From assembly GCA_905221605.1 (NCBI GenBank), contig CAJNDS010000284.1:1-62000 (forward strand): 62,000 bases of DNA, in the 5' to 3' direction. Shown here one piece after another: positions 40,553 through 50,401 of the stretch. This DNA comes from Symbiodinium natans (Eukaryota; Sar; Dinophyceae; Suessiales; Symbiodiniaceae). Within the stretch, counting starts at the first letter, position 1. Every line of letters begins with the position of its first letter. The notes under the pieces are model-generated. The model saw only the letters and a program-made list of their open reading frames with translations, ran no database searches and was not told the DNA's origin. The position numbers and the translations under genes are program-made.

Positions 40553-42077
40553 CTTCAGGACGTTGTGGGGCCGTTTGGGTTCACATGTGGGGGCGGGCGT
40601 CGAGTTGAGGAGTTAGGTGGCGAACGGCCCACCCATCTGCGACACCCGGCCTTTGGAGTAGCGGCGGCCCAGGCAACACTGGCCTGCGACGGAAGTGCTG
40701 ATGAGCTCCCTTCCCGGCAAGAACCCTAAGAACCCTAAGAACCCTCAGAACCCTCAGAACCCTCATAACCCTTCAGAATCCTCAGAACCCCCGGGAATCC
40801 TAAAACCCGAATCCCTGGTGCCCACTAAACCCGAAACCCTAAACCCTAAACCCTAAACTCAACAACCCTAATCCCTCATCCCTAAACCCTCAACACTAAC
40901 CCTAAACCCTGAATCCGCTGCAGTCGCGCAGCAGAGGGCCCGGAGAGTCGCAGGCTCTAGCCTGGCAACATTGAGACACTGTAGGGTTTGGGGTTTAGGG
41001 TTTAGGGCTTAGGGTTTAGGGCTTAGGGTTTAGGGTTTGGGGTTTAGGGTTTGGGGCTTAGGGTTTGGGGTTTGGGGTTTAGGGTTTTTGGTTTTGGGGT
41101 TTGTTTGGGTTTGGGGCCCATAAGGCCGACCCTGAATCCAGATTCGCAGTGCCGGCTACTCGTATCAACGCTGGTTGGTTCTCGTTCTGGGCACTTGCAT
41201 GCGGGCTTCGGGCTTAGGGTCAGGGTTTGCGAGTTTCGGGTGGAGAGTTCACTCAAAACTCTACCCTGCGCCCAAAGAAAGCGGGGGGGGGGGGGGGGGG
41301 GGGGGGAGTTTTCGGGGGCAGCTAACCCTAAACCCTAAACCCTAAACCCTAAACCCTAAACCCTAAACCCTAAACCCGCATAAGCGGGATGCGACCGAGG
41401 GGCTGTTGAAAGTGGGGCACCTCCCGCACACAGGCCTCCAAAAACGAGCCAGGCGGAGCAGGGTGTTAGGTGCTAGGGTGTAGGGTGTAACAGTGTAGGG
41501 GTTTAGGGTTTAGGGTTTAGGGTTTAGGGTTTAGGGTTTAGGGTATAGGGTTTAGGGTGTTCGACAGCAAACCCTAAACCGAGGGGTTTCCCAAAGTCTC
41601 CTACGTGTTGAAGCCCATTGAAACCACTGCGGAAGAACAGGTTCTAGGATTTAGGGTTCAGGGTTTCTGGCTCCAGGGCTTAGGCCCAAAAACCCACACC
41701 CGGAACCTCTAAACCCCCAAATTTTAAAACCCCTGCAACCCAAAACCACCCGAAACCTCTAAACCCTAAACCTCTGAGCCCTTGACCCCAAACCCTGAAA
41801 CCTAAACCCCCAAACACCTAAACCCCCGAAACCCCCTAAACCCTAGTACGGTGTGTCCGCCCAGGCACCGCCACGAAGCCAGTTTCCTGCTCACTCCGCT
41901 CGCTGGGCGCCTGCTGCAGCTCAATTTAGGTTTTGGGGCTTACGGGTCTAGGGTTTAGGGTTTAGGGTTTAGGGAAGTCATGTTTGGGCGCAGGGCATGC
42001 TGCCGCCCCGAGAAAAGCTAGAAAAACAAACACAACTCATTCGAACAGCAATCTCAAAACGACAAAAAGCTGACTAG
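40553..42077 (+). CDS. Six-or-seven-exon-like run ending in a stop
   Basis: 40553-40729: QDVVGPFGFTCGGGRRVEEL, HPAFGVAAAQATLACDGSAD. 40914-40982: SAAVAQQRARRVAGSSLATL. 41117-41211: HKADPESRFAVPATRINAGW, FSFWALACGLR. 41379-41462: HKRDATEGLLKVGHLPHTGL. 41579-41652: EGFPKVSYVLKPIETTAEEQ. About 41858-41926: SAQAPPRSQFPAHSARWAPA. 41979-42077: HVWAQGMLPPREKLEKQTQL, IRTAISKRQKAD, TAG. All plus strand with telomere-type arrays between, the best candidate multi-exon gene here. Coiled-coil-like C-terminus. No family recognised, no start found, donors not defined. Confidence 0.45.
40721..40790 (+). repeat. CCCT(A/C)AGAA decamer repeat
   Basis: Seven units of ACCCTAAGA/ACCCTCAGA spacing ten bases. Confidence 0.85.
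41283..41307 (+). repeat. Poly-G tract
   Basis: About 24 consecutive G. Confidence 0.95.
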
Positions 42078-42393
42078 ATCCTCACCTCACCCCAAAACGA
42101 AACTCCACATAAAAAGAAAGAGAAGCCTAACAGGATCCTCGAACACCCTGAACCCTACACCCTTTACCACTTCAATCACAAAACCCACTGCCCCCGAAAC
42201 CCTCAGCCCCTAAACCCAAAACTCCTCATCCCCTCAACCCTTTGCCCTTAGCAGACAAAAGAGCAGCCCGGTCCTTACGAAGGATGTTAATGCAGAGTTT
42301 CTGGCCTGGGGCTGTGCACGCTGCAGACGATGTGCAGTTTAGGGTGATGGGGTTTAGGGTGTAGGGTTTAGGGTTGACGGTTTAGGGCTTAGG

Positions 42394-42494
42394 TTGGGTT
42401 GCTCCCCCCTTAACAGTCCGTAATAGGGATTAGAATCGGAGGTTCTGTGATTAATCCCTAGTAAGGACTGTTAGTATCAAGGGGAACATCCCAA
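42394..42494 (+). mobile_element. MITE-A copy
   Basis: TTGGGTTGCTCCCCCCTTAA + CAGTCC on the left and GGACTGTTAGTATCAAGGGG + AACATCCCAA on the right, with a 35-bp loop. Confidence 0.75.
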
Positions 42495-42624
42495 GGTGTA
42501 GGGGCTAAGGTCTTGGGTTATCGGGTTCAGGGCTACCAGGCTCGCAGGCGTTGCGGGGTTCAGGGCTGCAGGGCTGCACGAAAATTGGGGTTGTTGTCTG
42601 GGCGCGCCAGGGCTGCCCGGGTTC

Positions 42625-42801
42625 CTAAACCCTAAACACCCCAAACACCCTAAACACCCTAAACGCCCTAAACACCCTAAACACCCTAAACACCCTAAAC
42701 ACCCTAAACACCCTTAACACCCTAAACACCCTAAACACCCTAAACACCCTAAACACCCTAAACACCCTAAACACCCTAAACACCCTAAACCCTAAACCCT
42801 G
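42625..42801 (-). repeat. CACCCTAAA nonamer array
   Basis: About 17 consecutive CACCCTAAA units with one CGCCCTAAA and one CTTAACA, flanked by ordinary CCCTAAA. Confidence 0.96.
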
Positions 42802-42802
42802 G

Positions 42803-42917
42803 TTGAGGGTGGCTTTGTTGGATCTTTACGGCTTTCGGAGCCCCAGGGTTCTTTAGGTCTCCCCCATTGAGTAGGAGCTGAGGGGCGGCTGCGTTCTGCC
42901 AGCATGACAGCCTGAAC
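42803..42917 (-). CDS. Exon-like island, minus strand
   Basis: The minus frame VQAVMLAERSRPSAPTQWGR then PKEPWGSESRKDPTKPPS is open across 113 bp. Basic and Pro-rich. Confidence 0.33.
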
Positions 42918-42969
42918 AGGAGGAAGGGTGCAGGGTTTCGGGTTTAGGGTTTAGGGTTTAGGGTTGACA

Positions 42970-43041
42970 AATCAAGGCATTTTGGGTCAGACCCAAGACG
43001 ACGCCTCGGCTTATGGCGAAGCCGCGTGGCGCATGGCTTGA
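42970..43041 (+). CDS. Terminal-exon-like island
   Basis: The plus frame NQGILGQTQDDASAYGEAAW then RMA ends in TGA. A second frame (FWVRPKTTPRLMAKPRGAWL) is also open. Confidence 0.3.
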   Translation, partial: NQGILGQTQDDASAYGEAAWRMA

Positions 43042-43081
43042 AAGCCGGAGAAGACCCCAGGAGAGGCAATTTGGTGGGGGG

Positions 43082-43170
43082 TTTAGGGTTTAGGGTTTAG
43101 AGGGCTTAGAGGGCTTAGAGGGCTTAGAGGGCTTAGAGGGCTTAGAGGGCTTAGAGGGCTTAGAGGCGGG
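43082..43170 (+). repeat. GGGCTTAGA nonamer array
   Basis: Eight consecutive GGGCTTAGA units after three heptamers. Confidence 0.95.
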
Positions 43171-43360
43171 CCGCTAGGAGTTTTTGGGTGAGGGGTTTAG
43201 AAGGGTTTGGGGCGTTTTCCTAAGCCACAATGCCCAGAGGAAGGGGGTTTAGGGTTTAGGGTTTCGGGTTTCGGGTTTAGGGCTTGGGTCATGGCTTCCT
43301 TTTCACCCACACGGTGTCCGAAGTGGCGCAAGGCGAGCGTTGGGTTGCGGGAGCTTGCCC

Positions 43361-43430
43361 AAACCCTAAACCCTAAACCCTAAACCCTAAACCCTAAACC
43401 CTAAACCCTAAACCCTAAACCCTAAACCTG
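43361..43430 (-). repeat. CCCTAAA array, perfect
   Basis: Ten units. Confidence 0.97.
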
Positions 43431-43699
43431 TCATGGGTCTGGAGGGTTTGGGGCTTCAAAGGTTAAGGGCTGCTAGGGCTCAAAGCATGGGAAGCCCTCT
43501 TCAACCCCCTCAACACCCCAAATTCTCAACCCGAACCCCACTAAACCAGCCTGAGTTTAAGGTTTCGGGCTTCGGGTTGCAAGGGTTTAGGGTTTAGGGT
43601 TTAGGGTTTAGGGTTTGGGGTTTGGGGTTTAGGGTTTAGGGTTTAGGGTTTAGGGGTTGTAGGGTTGTTAGGGTCGTAGGGTTGCAGGGATTAAGCCCC

Positions 43700-43797
43700 C
43701 AAGGTACCCCAAGGCAGGCGTCCGGGGCATCACCTCCAAGCGCGGGCCCGCCAGCGGGTAGGGCCTCAGGTTGCGAGGCGCCGCTCAAGGCGAGGTT
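43700..43797 (-). CDS. Exon-like island, Ala/Gly/Pro-rich
   Basis: The minus frame LALSGASQPEALPAGGPALG then GDAPDACLGVP is open across the island. Confidence 0.3.
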
Positions 43798-43802
43798 TGA
43801 GG

Positions 43803-43895
43803 GGTTTAGGGTTTAGGGTTTAGGGTTTAGGGTTTAGGGTTTAGGGTTTAGGGTTTAGAGTTTAGGGTTTGGGGTTTAGGGTTAAGGGTTTTGGT
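43803..43895 (+). repeat. TTTAGGG array
   Basis: About thirteen units, last few TTTGGGG/TTAAGGG. Confidence 0.95.
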
Positions 43896-44305
43896 CTTCG
43901 TGGGAGGCTTTACACAGACTCTGGGAAAGGCCACCCACCCAAGCACGAAGCCTTCATGGCAGAAGCGTGCCATCAGTGTGCTTGTGGGAGTGTGAATGCG
44001 CAGAGAGTCTGCAAACCAATATCTCAGAGTCAGAAGTGCGGCTACTGGGATCTGGTCTGGTAGGCCAACCTGCAAACACACGTCTACATGCAGAAACGCT
44101 GGTCAATCGTCATGCATGGGAGCATACAGAGGTGGTCAAGGCCTCTTTGTGGTTTCTATCAAAAAGGCCGCAAGTATCTACTGATCTCGCACGAGGTTCA
44201 GGCCCTCCTGGCCAGGAGCCTTGCATCCGGACTTCCCGGACTTCAAGATCATGAAAATCAGCATTTCTTGAGGCGTGCAGGTTGTGTGCCGTGCATTTGA
44301 AAACA
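43896..44305. other. Unique 0.4-kb block
   Basis: No telomere-type repeats. Overlapping plus frames of 60-95 codons (HEAFMAEACHQCACGSVNAQ) are open with no strong preference. Nothing recognised. Confidence 0.4.
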
Positions 44306-44424
44306 AACTTAGAGCTTAGGGTTTAGAGTTTAGGGCTTAGGGTTTAGAGTTTAGGACTTGGGGGCTTCTGGGGTCAATGGCCTTAGGGTTCAGGGTTCAG
44401 GGTTTAGGGTTTAGGGTTTAGGGT

Positions 44425-44532
44425 TACGAAACAAAGCAGAACGAAGAGCTGAGTGCTTCACCCACCCAGCATCGTTCCAGACTGCTAGGTGCTGGCCCAT
44501 CAAAAGCTGTCCGCCATGTGCACTGCGCTTAA
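44425..44532 (+). CDS. Terminal-exon-like island
   Basis: The plus frame YETKQNEELSASPTQHRSRL then LGAGPSKAVRHVHCA ends in TAA. Follows a TTTAGGG array directly. Confidence 0.38.
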   Translation, partial: YETKQNEELSASPTQHRSRLLGAGPSKAVRHVHCA

Positions 44533-44929
44533 GTACTTGGCTTGAGGCATTTGGTTTAGGGTTTAGGGATTAGGGTTTAGGGTTTAGGGTTGAGGGTTGA
44601 ATTCTGTAGCTCTGGCTCGAAAAACCCCAACGGCACGCTGAGGGTCTGCTGAATTTCAGGCTCGGGCCAAGGGGCGGTTGGGGCTTGGCAGTTTGCTGTT
44701 CGTCCTATGGCTTAGGTTCGACTCCATAACCCCGGGAATGGGGGGGGCCCTGGCGGAGCTATGTAAGTTCTGGAGCCAACTGCGACATCTTGTCGACAGG
44801 ATGGGGGGGGAGTCAAGAGCCTGGTCTCCCCAGCAGCCCCTTAAACTCCCTAAACCCTAAACGCTAAACCCTAAACCCTAAACCCTAAACCCTCAACCCT
44901 CAACCCTCAACCCTAAACTAAGTGAGGGG

Positions 44930-46015
44930 TCGCTTCCGTCGAGCGACAGACCCCGAACGCTCGGCCGAGGGCCTTACAGCCCGAGCGCCCAAGCGAAAAG
45001 AGAAACGGAAAGGTGAGGGTTAAGCCTCACCGTCTGTCCTGGACAGGCCAACGGACATCGGCCTATTTTACGACAACGTCAGTACTCGGCTAAGGGATGG
45101 CAGGCACCCAGACCACCTTTAGCGTAGCTAAAGTATAACCCCAAATCGTAACCCTTTGCCTCTGGAGTTTGCCCGGCCCCCTCCCGAAGGCCCCCTGGCC
45201 CCTGGTGGCTGGATTCCTGGACTAGGAGGCTGGCGAGGGTCCAGCCAGGCTGGTTGCTCAATTTGGGGCTTTTGACGGATTTTCCAGCTGCTTGGCCAAG
45301 GGGCCAAGGGCCCCCCCCGTCAAGGGCCTTCGGGCCAAGGGCCAGGGTCTGTGGGGGCCCGAAAAGGGCCGAGGCTACCCCGAACCCCAGCTTCAACCCT
45401 AACACCGCAAAACCCTGCGAAGGCCTTCAAGCAAATAAGGGCCTCTACGGGCCCTAACGTGCCGAAGGCCCGAAAAGGGCCGAGGCTACCCCGAACCCCA
45501 GCTTAAACCCGTGCGATTGAAAGACTCATTGGCGAAAAAAATTAATAGGTTCTCTGACCTTCAAATGAGTAAAGCCTCTACGGCCCCTGACACGCCGAAG
45601 GTCCGAACAGGGCCCCGAGAGACCCCAAGAACCACCAAAAAGGCTTCAAAAGACTTCAAAAGGCCCACTAAAAGAAGATGCCCGTACCCGCAATGAAAAA
45701 TGCGATTTTTTTGTACTGAAATCGATGGTTTTGGGCACCCCTTCATTTTACCCCCGGAAGGGCCAGGAAAGCCCCCAGGAAGCCCCCAAAAGGCCCCAAG
45801 AGCCACCAAAAGGCTTGAGGCCCTTAAAAGGGGAATCCAGGAGCAGGCACAAAGGGTTTCCCTGACCTTCAAATAAATAAGGGCCTCTACGGGCCCTGAC
45901 ACTTCGAAGGCCCGAAAAGGGCCGAGGCTAACCCCAGCTTAAACCCTAACAGCGCAACTTTAAAAACATCAAAGCAAGCATCAGGGCACAAGAAAATAAA
46001 TTCCATAAACCCTAA
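44930..46015 (+). repeat. Repeat-rich non-telomeric block
   Basis: Three copies (45350-45400, 45436-45511, 45876-45945) of a module containing GGGCCTCTACGGGCCCT, GAAGGCCCGAAAAGGGCCGA and GGCTACCCCGAACCCCAGCT. At 45701-45727, TGCGATTTTTTTGTACTGAA + ATCGATGG matches the element-B duplication. GGGCC/GGCCC half-palindromes are abundant. No gene seen. Confidence 0.75.
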
Positions 46016-46061
46016 ACCCTAATAGAATATAGTTTGGGTGGCCGGGGTGGGTTGACGGGCA

Positions 46062-46106
46062 ACGCGAGCGCGCGGCCCGGGTGTTTCACACCCGAGCGCG
46101 CGCCCT
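46062..46106 (+). other. GC-rich hairpin
   Basis: GAGCGCGCGG..CCGGGTGT, loop TTC, ACACCCG..AGCGCGCGC forms a near-perfect 16-bp stem. Function unknown. Confidence 0.6.
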
Positions 46107-46215
46107 CCCCTGACACACCCTAAACCCTAAAACCCTAAACCCTAAACCCTAAACCCTAAACCCTAAACTAAACCCTAAACCCTAAACCCTAAACCCTAAA
46201 CCCTAAACCCTAACC
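46105..46215 (-). repeat. CCCTAAA array
   Basis: About fifteen units with one CCCTAAAA and one skipped triplet. Confidence 0.96.
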
Positions 46216-46223
46216 CTTGGGCT

Positions 46224-47878
46224 CCCGCCCGACCTTTTGCGGGCTTTGCGGGTTCCAGGGGCACTGAAGCGGGATGTTCGGGCGCCCCGAACTTGTGACC
46301 GAAACCCTGAGAAACCCCACAGCTCACCCTGCACCCCAGGGGGTTGTAGGGTTTAGGGTTTGGGGTTTAGGGTTTAGGGTTTAAGGCTTCGGGTTATTCG
46401 TGAACAAGACACTCCGACTGATGAGGACAGCAGGGGGCGCAAGGAAAAACCCACGTGTGGGAGTAAAACCTTGACTTCGGGCTTAGGGTTCGGGTTCAGG
46501 ATGTGCCCCAACTTCGCAATTCTGCCCCCCCCCCCAACCCTAAACCCTAAACCCTGTTTTTGAGTTTAGAGTTTGGAGTTCAGGGTTTAGGGTTGAGGGT
46601 TTAGGTTCATTGTTTGTTTTTTTTTTTTTTTTGGGGGGGGGGGGGGGGAGGAGGGGGGGTAGGGGACAGGGGGGGGATACTTTGGGAGGGGGGTCTTTTG
46701 CATCCTCTGGCAGCATACGGCTTTGCGCTGACGGGAGATGCTGCAAGCTTCCTTTGCTGAGAGAGCTACATGGGGGTGGCCTGGAGACGAGTGTGCAAAG
46801 ACATGAAGGCCTCTGCCTTTTGATTCAACGGCTTTGGGACCCTAAACAATAATTAAACCCCAAACCCCAAACCCAAAACCCCCAAACCCCAAACCCCAAG
46901 CAGCCTGGCCTTTAGGTTTTAGCAGCTACCCTCTTCCATGTCAAAGGGATCATGAAGATGTCGCGGGCCTGGTCTGCAAGCTGTCACCGAAAAAGATCGC
47001 TGTTCCCGAAACCGCAAACCCAGGGTTTAGGGTTTAGGGTTCAGGGCTTAGGGTTTTAGGTTTTCGGAAGCTCTCGCTGTTCAACGTCATGGTCCAGGCC
47101 GCCCCCCGAAATGCAAGGGCGAGCAGCTTGCGTGGGGGGTTCTTGTGGCAATTGAGTTGGAGTTGCTGCGGGCCTTTCCGGGCTCAGCATTCGAGGTGCT
47201 GTTCTTCAGACCTGCGGGTCTACACAGGGTTTAGGGTTTAGGGGTTAGGGTTTAGGGCTTAGGGTTTAGGTTTTGGGTTGAGGGTTTAGGGTTTAGGGCA
47301 TCGGGGCTTCGGGTTTCGGGTTTCGGGCTTAGGCTTTAGGGAAGCATAGTCAGCACCTCAACAAGTGGGCGTAGACCCTGAAACCCCGCTGCCCTCAAAC
47401 CTTGAAGCACTGCAGAACCCTAAACCCCCACAAAGCCCTTTACCCTAAACCCTAAACCCTAAACCCTAAACCCTAAACCCTAAACCCCTAAACCCCTAAA
47501 CCCCTAAAGCCCTAAGCCCGAAAGCCCTACACCACATTGGCATACTTCCCTTCGACGGCTTCCGGCTGGGGCGTGGCTTGGTTGGCCACATTTCTTGGGC
47601 TTAGAACCCTCAGAAAGGGATTGAGGGCAGGGTTTAGGGTTTAGGGTTTAGGGCTTAGGGCTTAGGGCGTAGGGTTTAGGGTTTAGGGTTTAGGGTTTAG
47701 GGCTTAGGGTTTAGGGTTTAGGGTTTAGGGTTTAGGGCTAGTGGATTTACAAAAGGTCGCACGAAGCCACGCGGCCCCATGCAAAAAGAGCTGGCTCGGC
47801 CCCGGCGAGTGAAAAGCGGCAGCGGACGCTCAACCTCCTACTCCTGCACGCTTGCACCATTACTACTATTTGCTTAAG
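46224..47878 (+). CDS. Plus-strand series of exon-like islands
   Basis: 46224-46296: PARPFAGFAGSRGTEAGCSG, stop. 46394-46478: IREQDTPTDEDSRGRKEKPT. 46688-46852: GSIRLCADGRCCKLPLLREL, ETSVQRHEGLCLLIQRLWDP, stop. 46922-47022: SYPLPCQRDHEDVAGLVCKL, SPKKIAVPETANP after GGTTTTAG. 47065-47225 (53 codons): GRPPKCKGEQLAWGVLVAIE, LELLRAFPGSAFEVLFFRPA. 47528-47605: LHHIGILPFDGFRLGRGLVG, stop. 47744-47878: PMQKELARPRRVKSGSGRST, stop. Several stops mean more than one gene or alternative ends. Strand consistency over 1.6 kb is the main support. Confidence 0.4.
46617..46649 (+). repeat. Poly-T joined to poly-G
   Basis: About 16 T then 17 G, the complement of the CnAn junctions elsewhere. Confidence 0.95.
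47630..47745 (+). repeat. TTTAGGG array
   Basis: About sixteen units with three GGGCTTA. Confidence 0.95.
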
Positions 47879-48104
47879 ACCCCCCCCCCAAAAAAAAAAT
47901 AATTGAAATAATCCCTATATTACCCTTAGAAGGAAGAGTAACTTAATTTTGTTGGTGGTAGATTAAACCCCCCCTAAAGATCCTGAAGCTCCAACAGCCT
48001 CTTTTTGCCCTCACCCTGCACCCTGAACTGCGCAGGACCATGAGCCTTCTCTTGGGTTTGGGCTTAGGGTTCAGGGCTGAGGGATTCTATAAGGGTTTCA
48101 GGGC

Positions 48105-48387
48105 TCAGGCTTCGGGGCTTGTAGGGCTCCTTCATTGGCGTCTTGGTGGCTTTCGGGTGGCGCGGCATATGGTAAGACCCTACTCCTGTGAACCCTTCGA
48201 CCGCTGCCGCAGCACAGTGCCACCCCGTAGCATTGTCGGGGAGGCAAATTCTCAAAACGCATCAAGAAGTCATTGGGGGCAGGTACCTGAATGTTGGCCT
48301 ATCAAGCCTGGGGCCCTCTGCGCTCCGTCCCTGAACAGCATGGGAATCCGCTCCACAAGGGCAGGCGTTGGAGTTTGTAGGGTTTAG
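48105..48387 (+). CDS. Long open island, plus strand
   Basis: The plus frame reads GLVGLLHWRLGGFRVARHMV, RPYSCEPFDRCRSTVPPRSI, VGEANSQNASRSHWGQVPEC and WPIKPGALCAPSLNSMGIRS before TAG, about 92 codons. No telomere-type repeat interrupts it. Basic/Trp-containing; family unknown. Confidence 0.4.
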
Positions 48388-48462
48388 GGGGTTTCGGGTT
48401 TGTGTATGTAACGCTAAATCCTAAGCCCTAAACCCCTAGCCCTCAACCCCAATGCCCTAAAT

Positions 48463-48568
48463 CGCGTCCAGGCGCCCAGGCTTGAACCCTAAACCCTAAA
48501 CCCTAAACCCTAAACCCTACTGGAGCGTACTTTGGGGTCTGAACTCGCGTGAAGGCGCCCAGGCTTGA
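48463..48568 (-). repeat. CCCTAAA array between 23-bp direct repeats
   Basis: CGCGTCCAGGCGCCCAGGCT + TGA at 48463-48485 recurs as CGCGTGAAGGCGCCCAGGCT + TGA at 48546-48568. The array (48486-48520) lies between. Confidence 0.85.
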
Positions 48569-48650
48569 CATTGGTCCGAGCCTAGCCTCCAAGAACCTTG
48601 CCGAGGAGGCGGGGGCCTCGGCTTCAAGGCGTCGAGTGGGGGCTCCCTTA
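48517..48650 (-). CDS. Exon-like island, minus strand, 44 codons
   Basis: The minus frame KGAPTRRLEAEAPASSARFL then EARLGPMSSLGAFTRVQTPK is open across the island. The direct repeat noted above would duplicate the segment SLGAFTR as SLGAWTR on the far side of the array, in an open frame. Confidence 0.4.
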
Positions 48651-48794
48651 AACCCTAAACCCTAAACCCCAAACCCTAAACCCTAAACCCTAAAGCCCCC
48701 GAGAGATTGGGGTTTCGGGTTGAGGGGTTGAAGGTGGAGCTGCAAGCCGAAATTTGGGCTTGGGAGGGCGCTTAGAAGGCTTTTCGGGATAGAC

Positions 48795-48890
48795 ATAGGG
48801 TTTAGGGTTTAGGGTTTAGGGTTTAGGGTTTAGGGTTTAGGGTTTAGGGTTTAGGGTTTAGGGTTTAGGGTGTAGGGTTGAGGGTTTAGG
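48795..48890 (+). repeat. TTTAGGG array
   Basis: Thirteen units. Confidence 0.97.
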
Positions 48891-48892
48891 GT

Positions 48893-48962
48893 TCCTCACT
48901 GGGGTCCTGATTAAAAGTGGATCCTACTATTTGGGGATCTCTATTCAGGGTCCCTTTTTTCA
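48893..48962 (-). mobile_element. MITE-B copy, reverse orientation
   Basis: Reverse complement contains AGAGATCCCCAAATAGTAGG + ATCC and CAGGACCCCAG, matching the other two copies. Confidence 0.55.
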
Positions 48963-49194
48963 TAGACTCCCATATTTCTGCAGGCTGAAGGCATTTGGGC
49001 ATAGGGTTTAGGATATTGGAGGATCTGGGGCAGTAGGGCCTTGTTAGGGTAGTTAGGGCGCAAGATTTCAGGTTTAGAAGGCTAGGGTACGTGGCCACCG
49101 GCAAGACCCCTCAACCCTCAACCTGAAATCCTCCACTCCAAATCCTGATGCCCGCAACCCCCAACCAGAAGCAACCAAACCCCCCAACCCCCTT

Positions 49195-49262
49195 TGTAGC
49201 CCTAAACCCTAAACCCTAAACCCTAAACCCTAAACCCTAAACCCTAAACCCTAAACCCTAAA
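49195..49262 (-). repeat. CCCTAAA array, perfect
   Basis: Nine to ten units. Confidence 0.97.
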
Positions 49263-49361
49263 CTCCCAACCACTCAGGCTTGGACCTGAACCTTCGCCAA
49301 CTGCTGCCAACCGCTGGAGCACCGCTTGCAGGGGAGAGTCCAAAAACTACTTGAGGCGGAG
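49263..49361 (+). CDS. Exon-like island, plus strand
   Basis: The plus frame SQPLRLGPEPSPTAANRWST then ACRGESKNYLRRR is open from array to array. Confidence 0.36.
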
Positions 49362-49489
49362 GGTTTAGGATTTAGGGTTTAGGGTTTAGGGTTTAGGGTT
49401 TAGGGTTTAGGGTTTAGGGTTTAGGGTTTAGGGTTTAGGGTTTAGGGTTTAGGGTTTAGGGTTTAGGGTTTAGGGTTTAGGGTTTAGGG
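49362..49489 (+). repeat. TTTAGGG array, long
   Basis: Eighteen units. Confidence 0.98.
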
Positions 49490-49881
49490 AAGGGTTAGGC
49501 TTTAGCAGCTTAGGTTTCAGCCTTCAGCACTAAACACATGCAGTGCTTGGACCTTTCGTTTGGGGTTTGGGGTTTTGGGCTTAGGGTTCAAGGTTTAGGG
49601 TTTAGGGTTTTGGTTGCAGGTGTTAGTATTTATAAGAGCCCATGCGAGCCAGGTTGCGCATTGGACTGAAACTTAAGCTTTGCACCAACACCTGCCTTTT
49701 GGTAGGTGATTACTATACTGCCCTTATTCGGATTCTTTAGTAACCTACATTGGACCTGCGTAAAAGCAGGTCTTGTGTTCTTGAGCCCTAAACCCTAAAC
49801 CCTAAACCCTGAACCCTAAACCCTAAACCCGAAACCCTAAACCCTAAACCCTAAACCCTAAACCCTAAACCCTAAACCCAA

Positions 49882-49982
49882 CACACCCTGCTGCGGGTGC
49901 CAGCGTGTGAAACGCTTGCCTACCGCCTCATTCTCACGCACCGGTGGGTGGCACCTGTGAGCTCACAAAGCAAGCTGCGGAG
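49882..49982 (+). CDS. Exon-like island, plus strand
   Basis: The plus frame TLLRVPACETLAYRLILTHR then WVAPVSSQSKLRR is open from a CCCTAAA array to a TTTAGGG array. Confidence 0.38.
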
Positions 49983-50401
49983 GTTTAGGGTTTAGGATTT
50001 CGGGTTTGGGTTTATGGTTTAGGGTTTAGGGTTTGGTTTAGAGTTGAGGGAACCCGAAAATCTTACCCCTAAGCCGTAAACCCTAAACCCTTAGTTCGTC
50101 ACCTCCTAAACTACAAGGCCGAGAGAACATGGGAAACACCAACAACCCCTGCGAAGCATAGCTATACCCACCTGCAATTGTCCAAACTTTGAAAACCAAC
50201 ACTAACACCCTTGACGCCCCGAAAAAAAGTTATCTAAACTTTCAACTCTGAAGCCAAATCCCTTAATCCGAAAGCGCAAACACCCTAAACCCTAAACCCT
50301 CGAAACCCCAAAGCCCAAAGCCCTAAAACCCCATGCACCCTAAACCCTGAACCCTAGACCCGAAACCCGAAACCCTAAACCCCAAACCCTAAACCCCAAA
50401 T

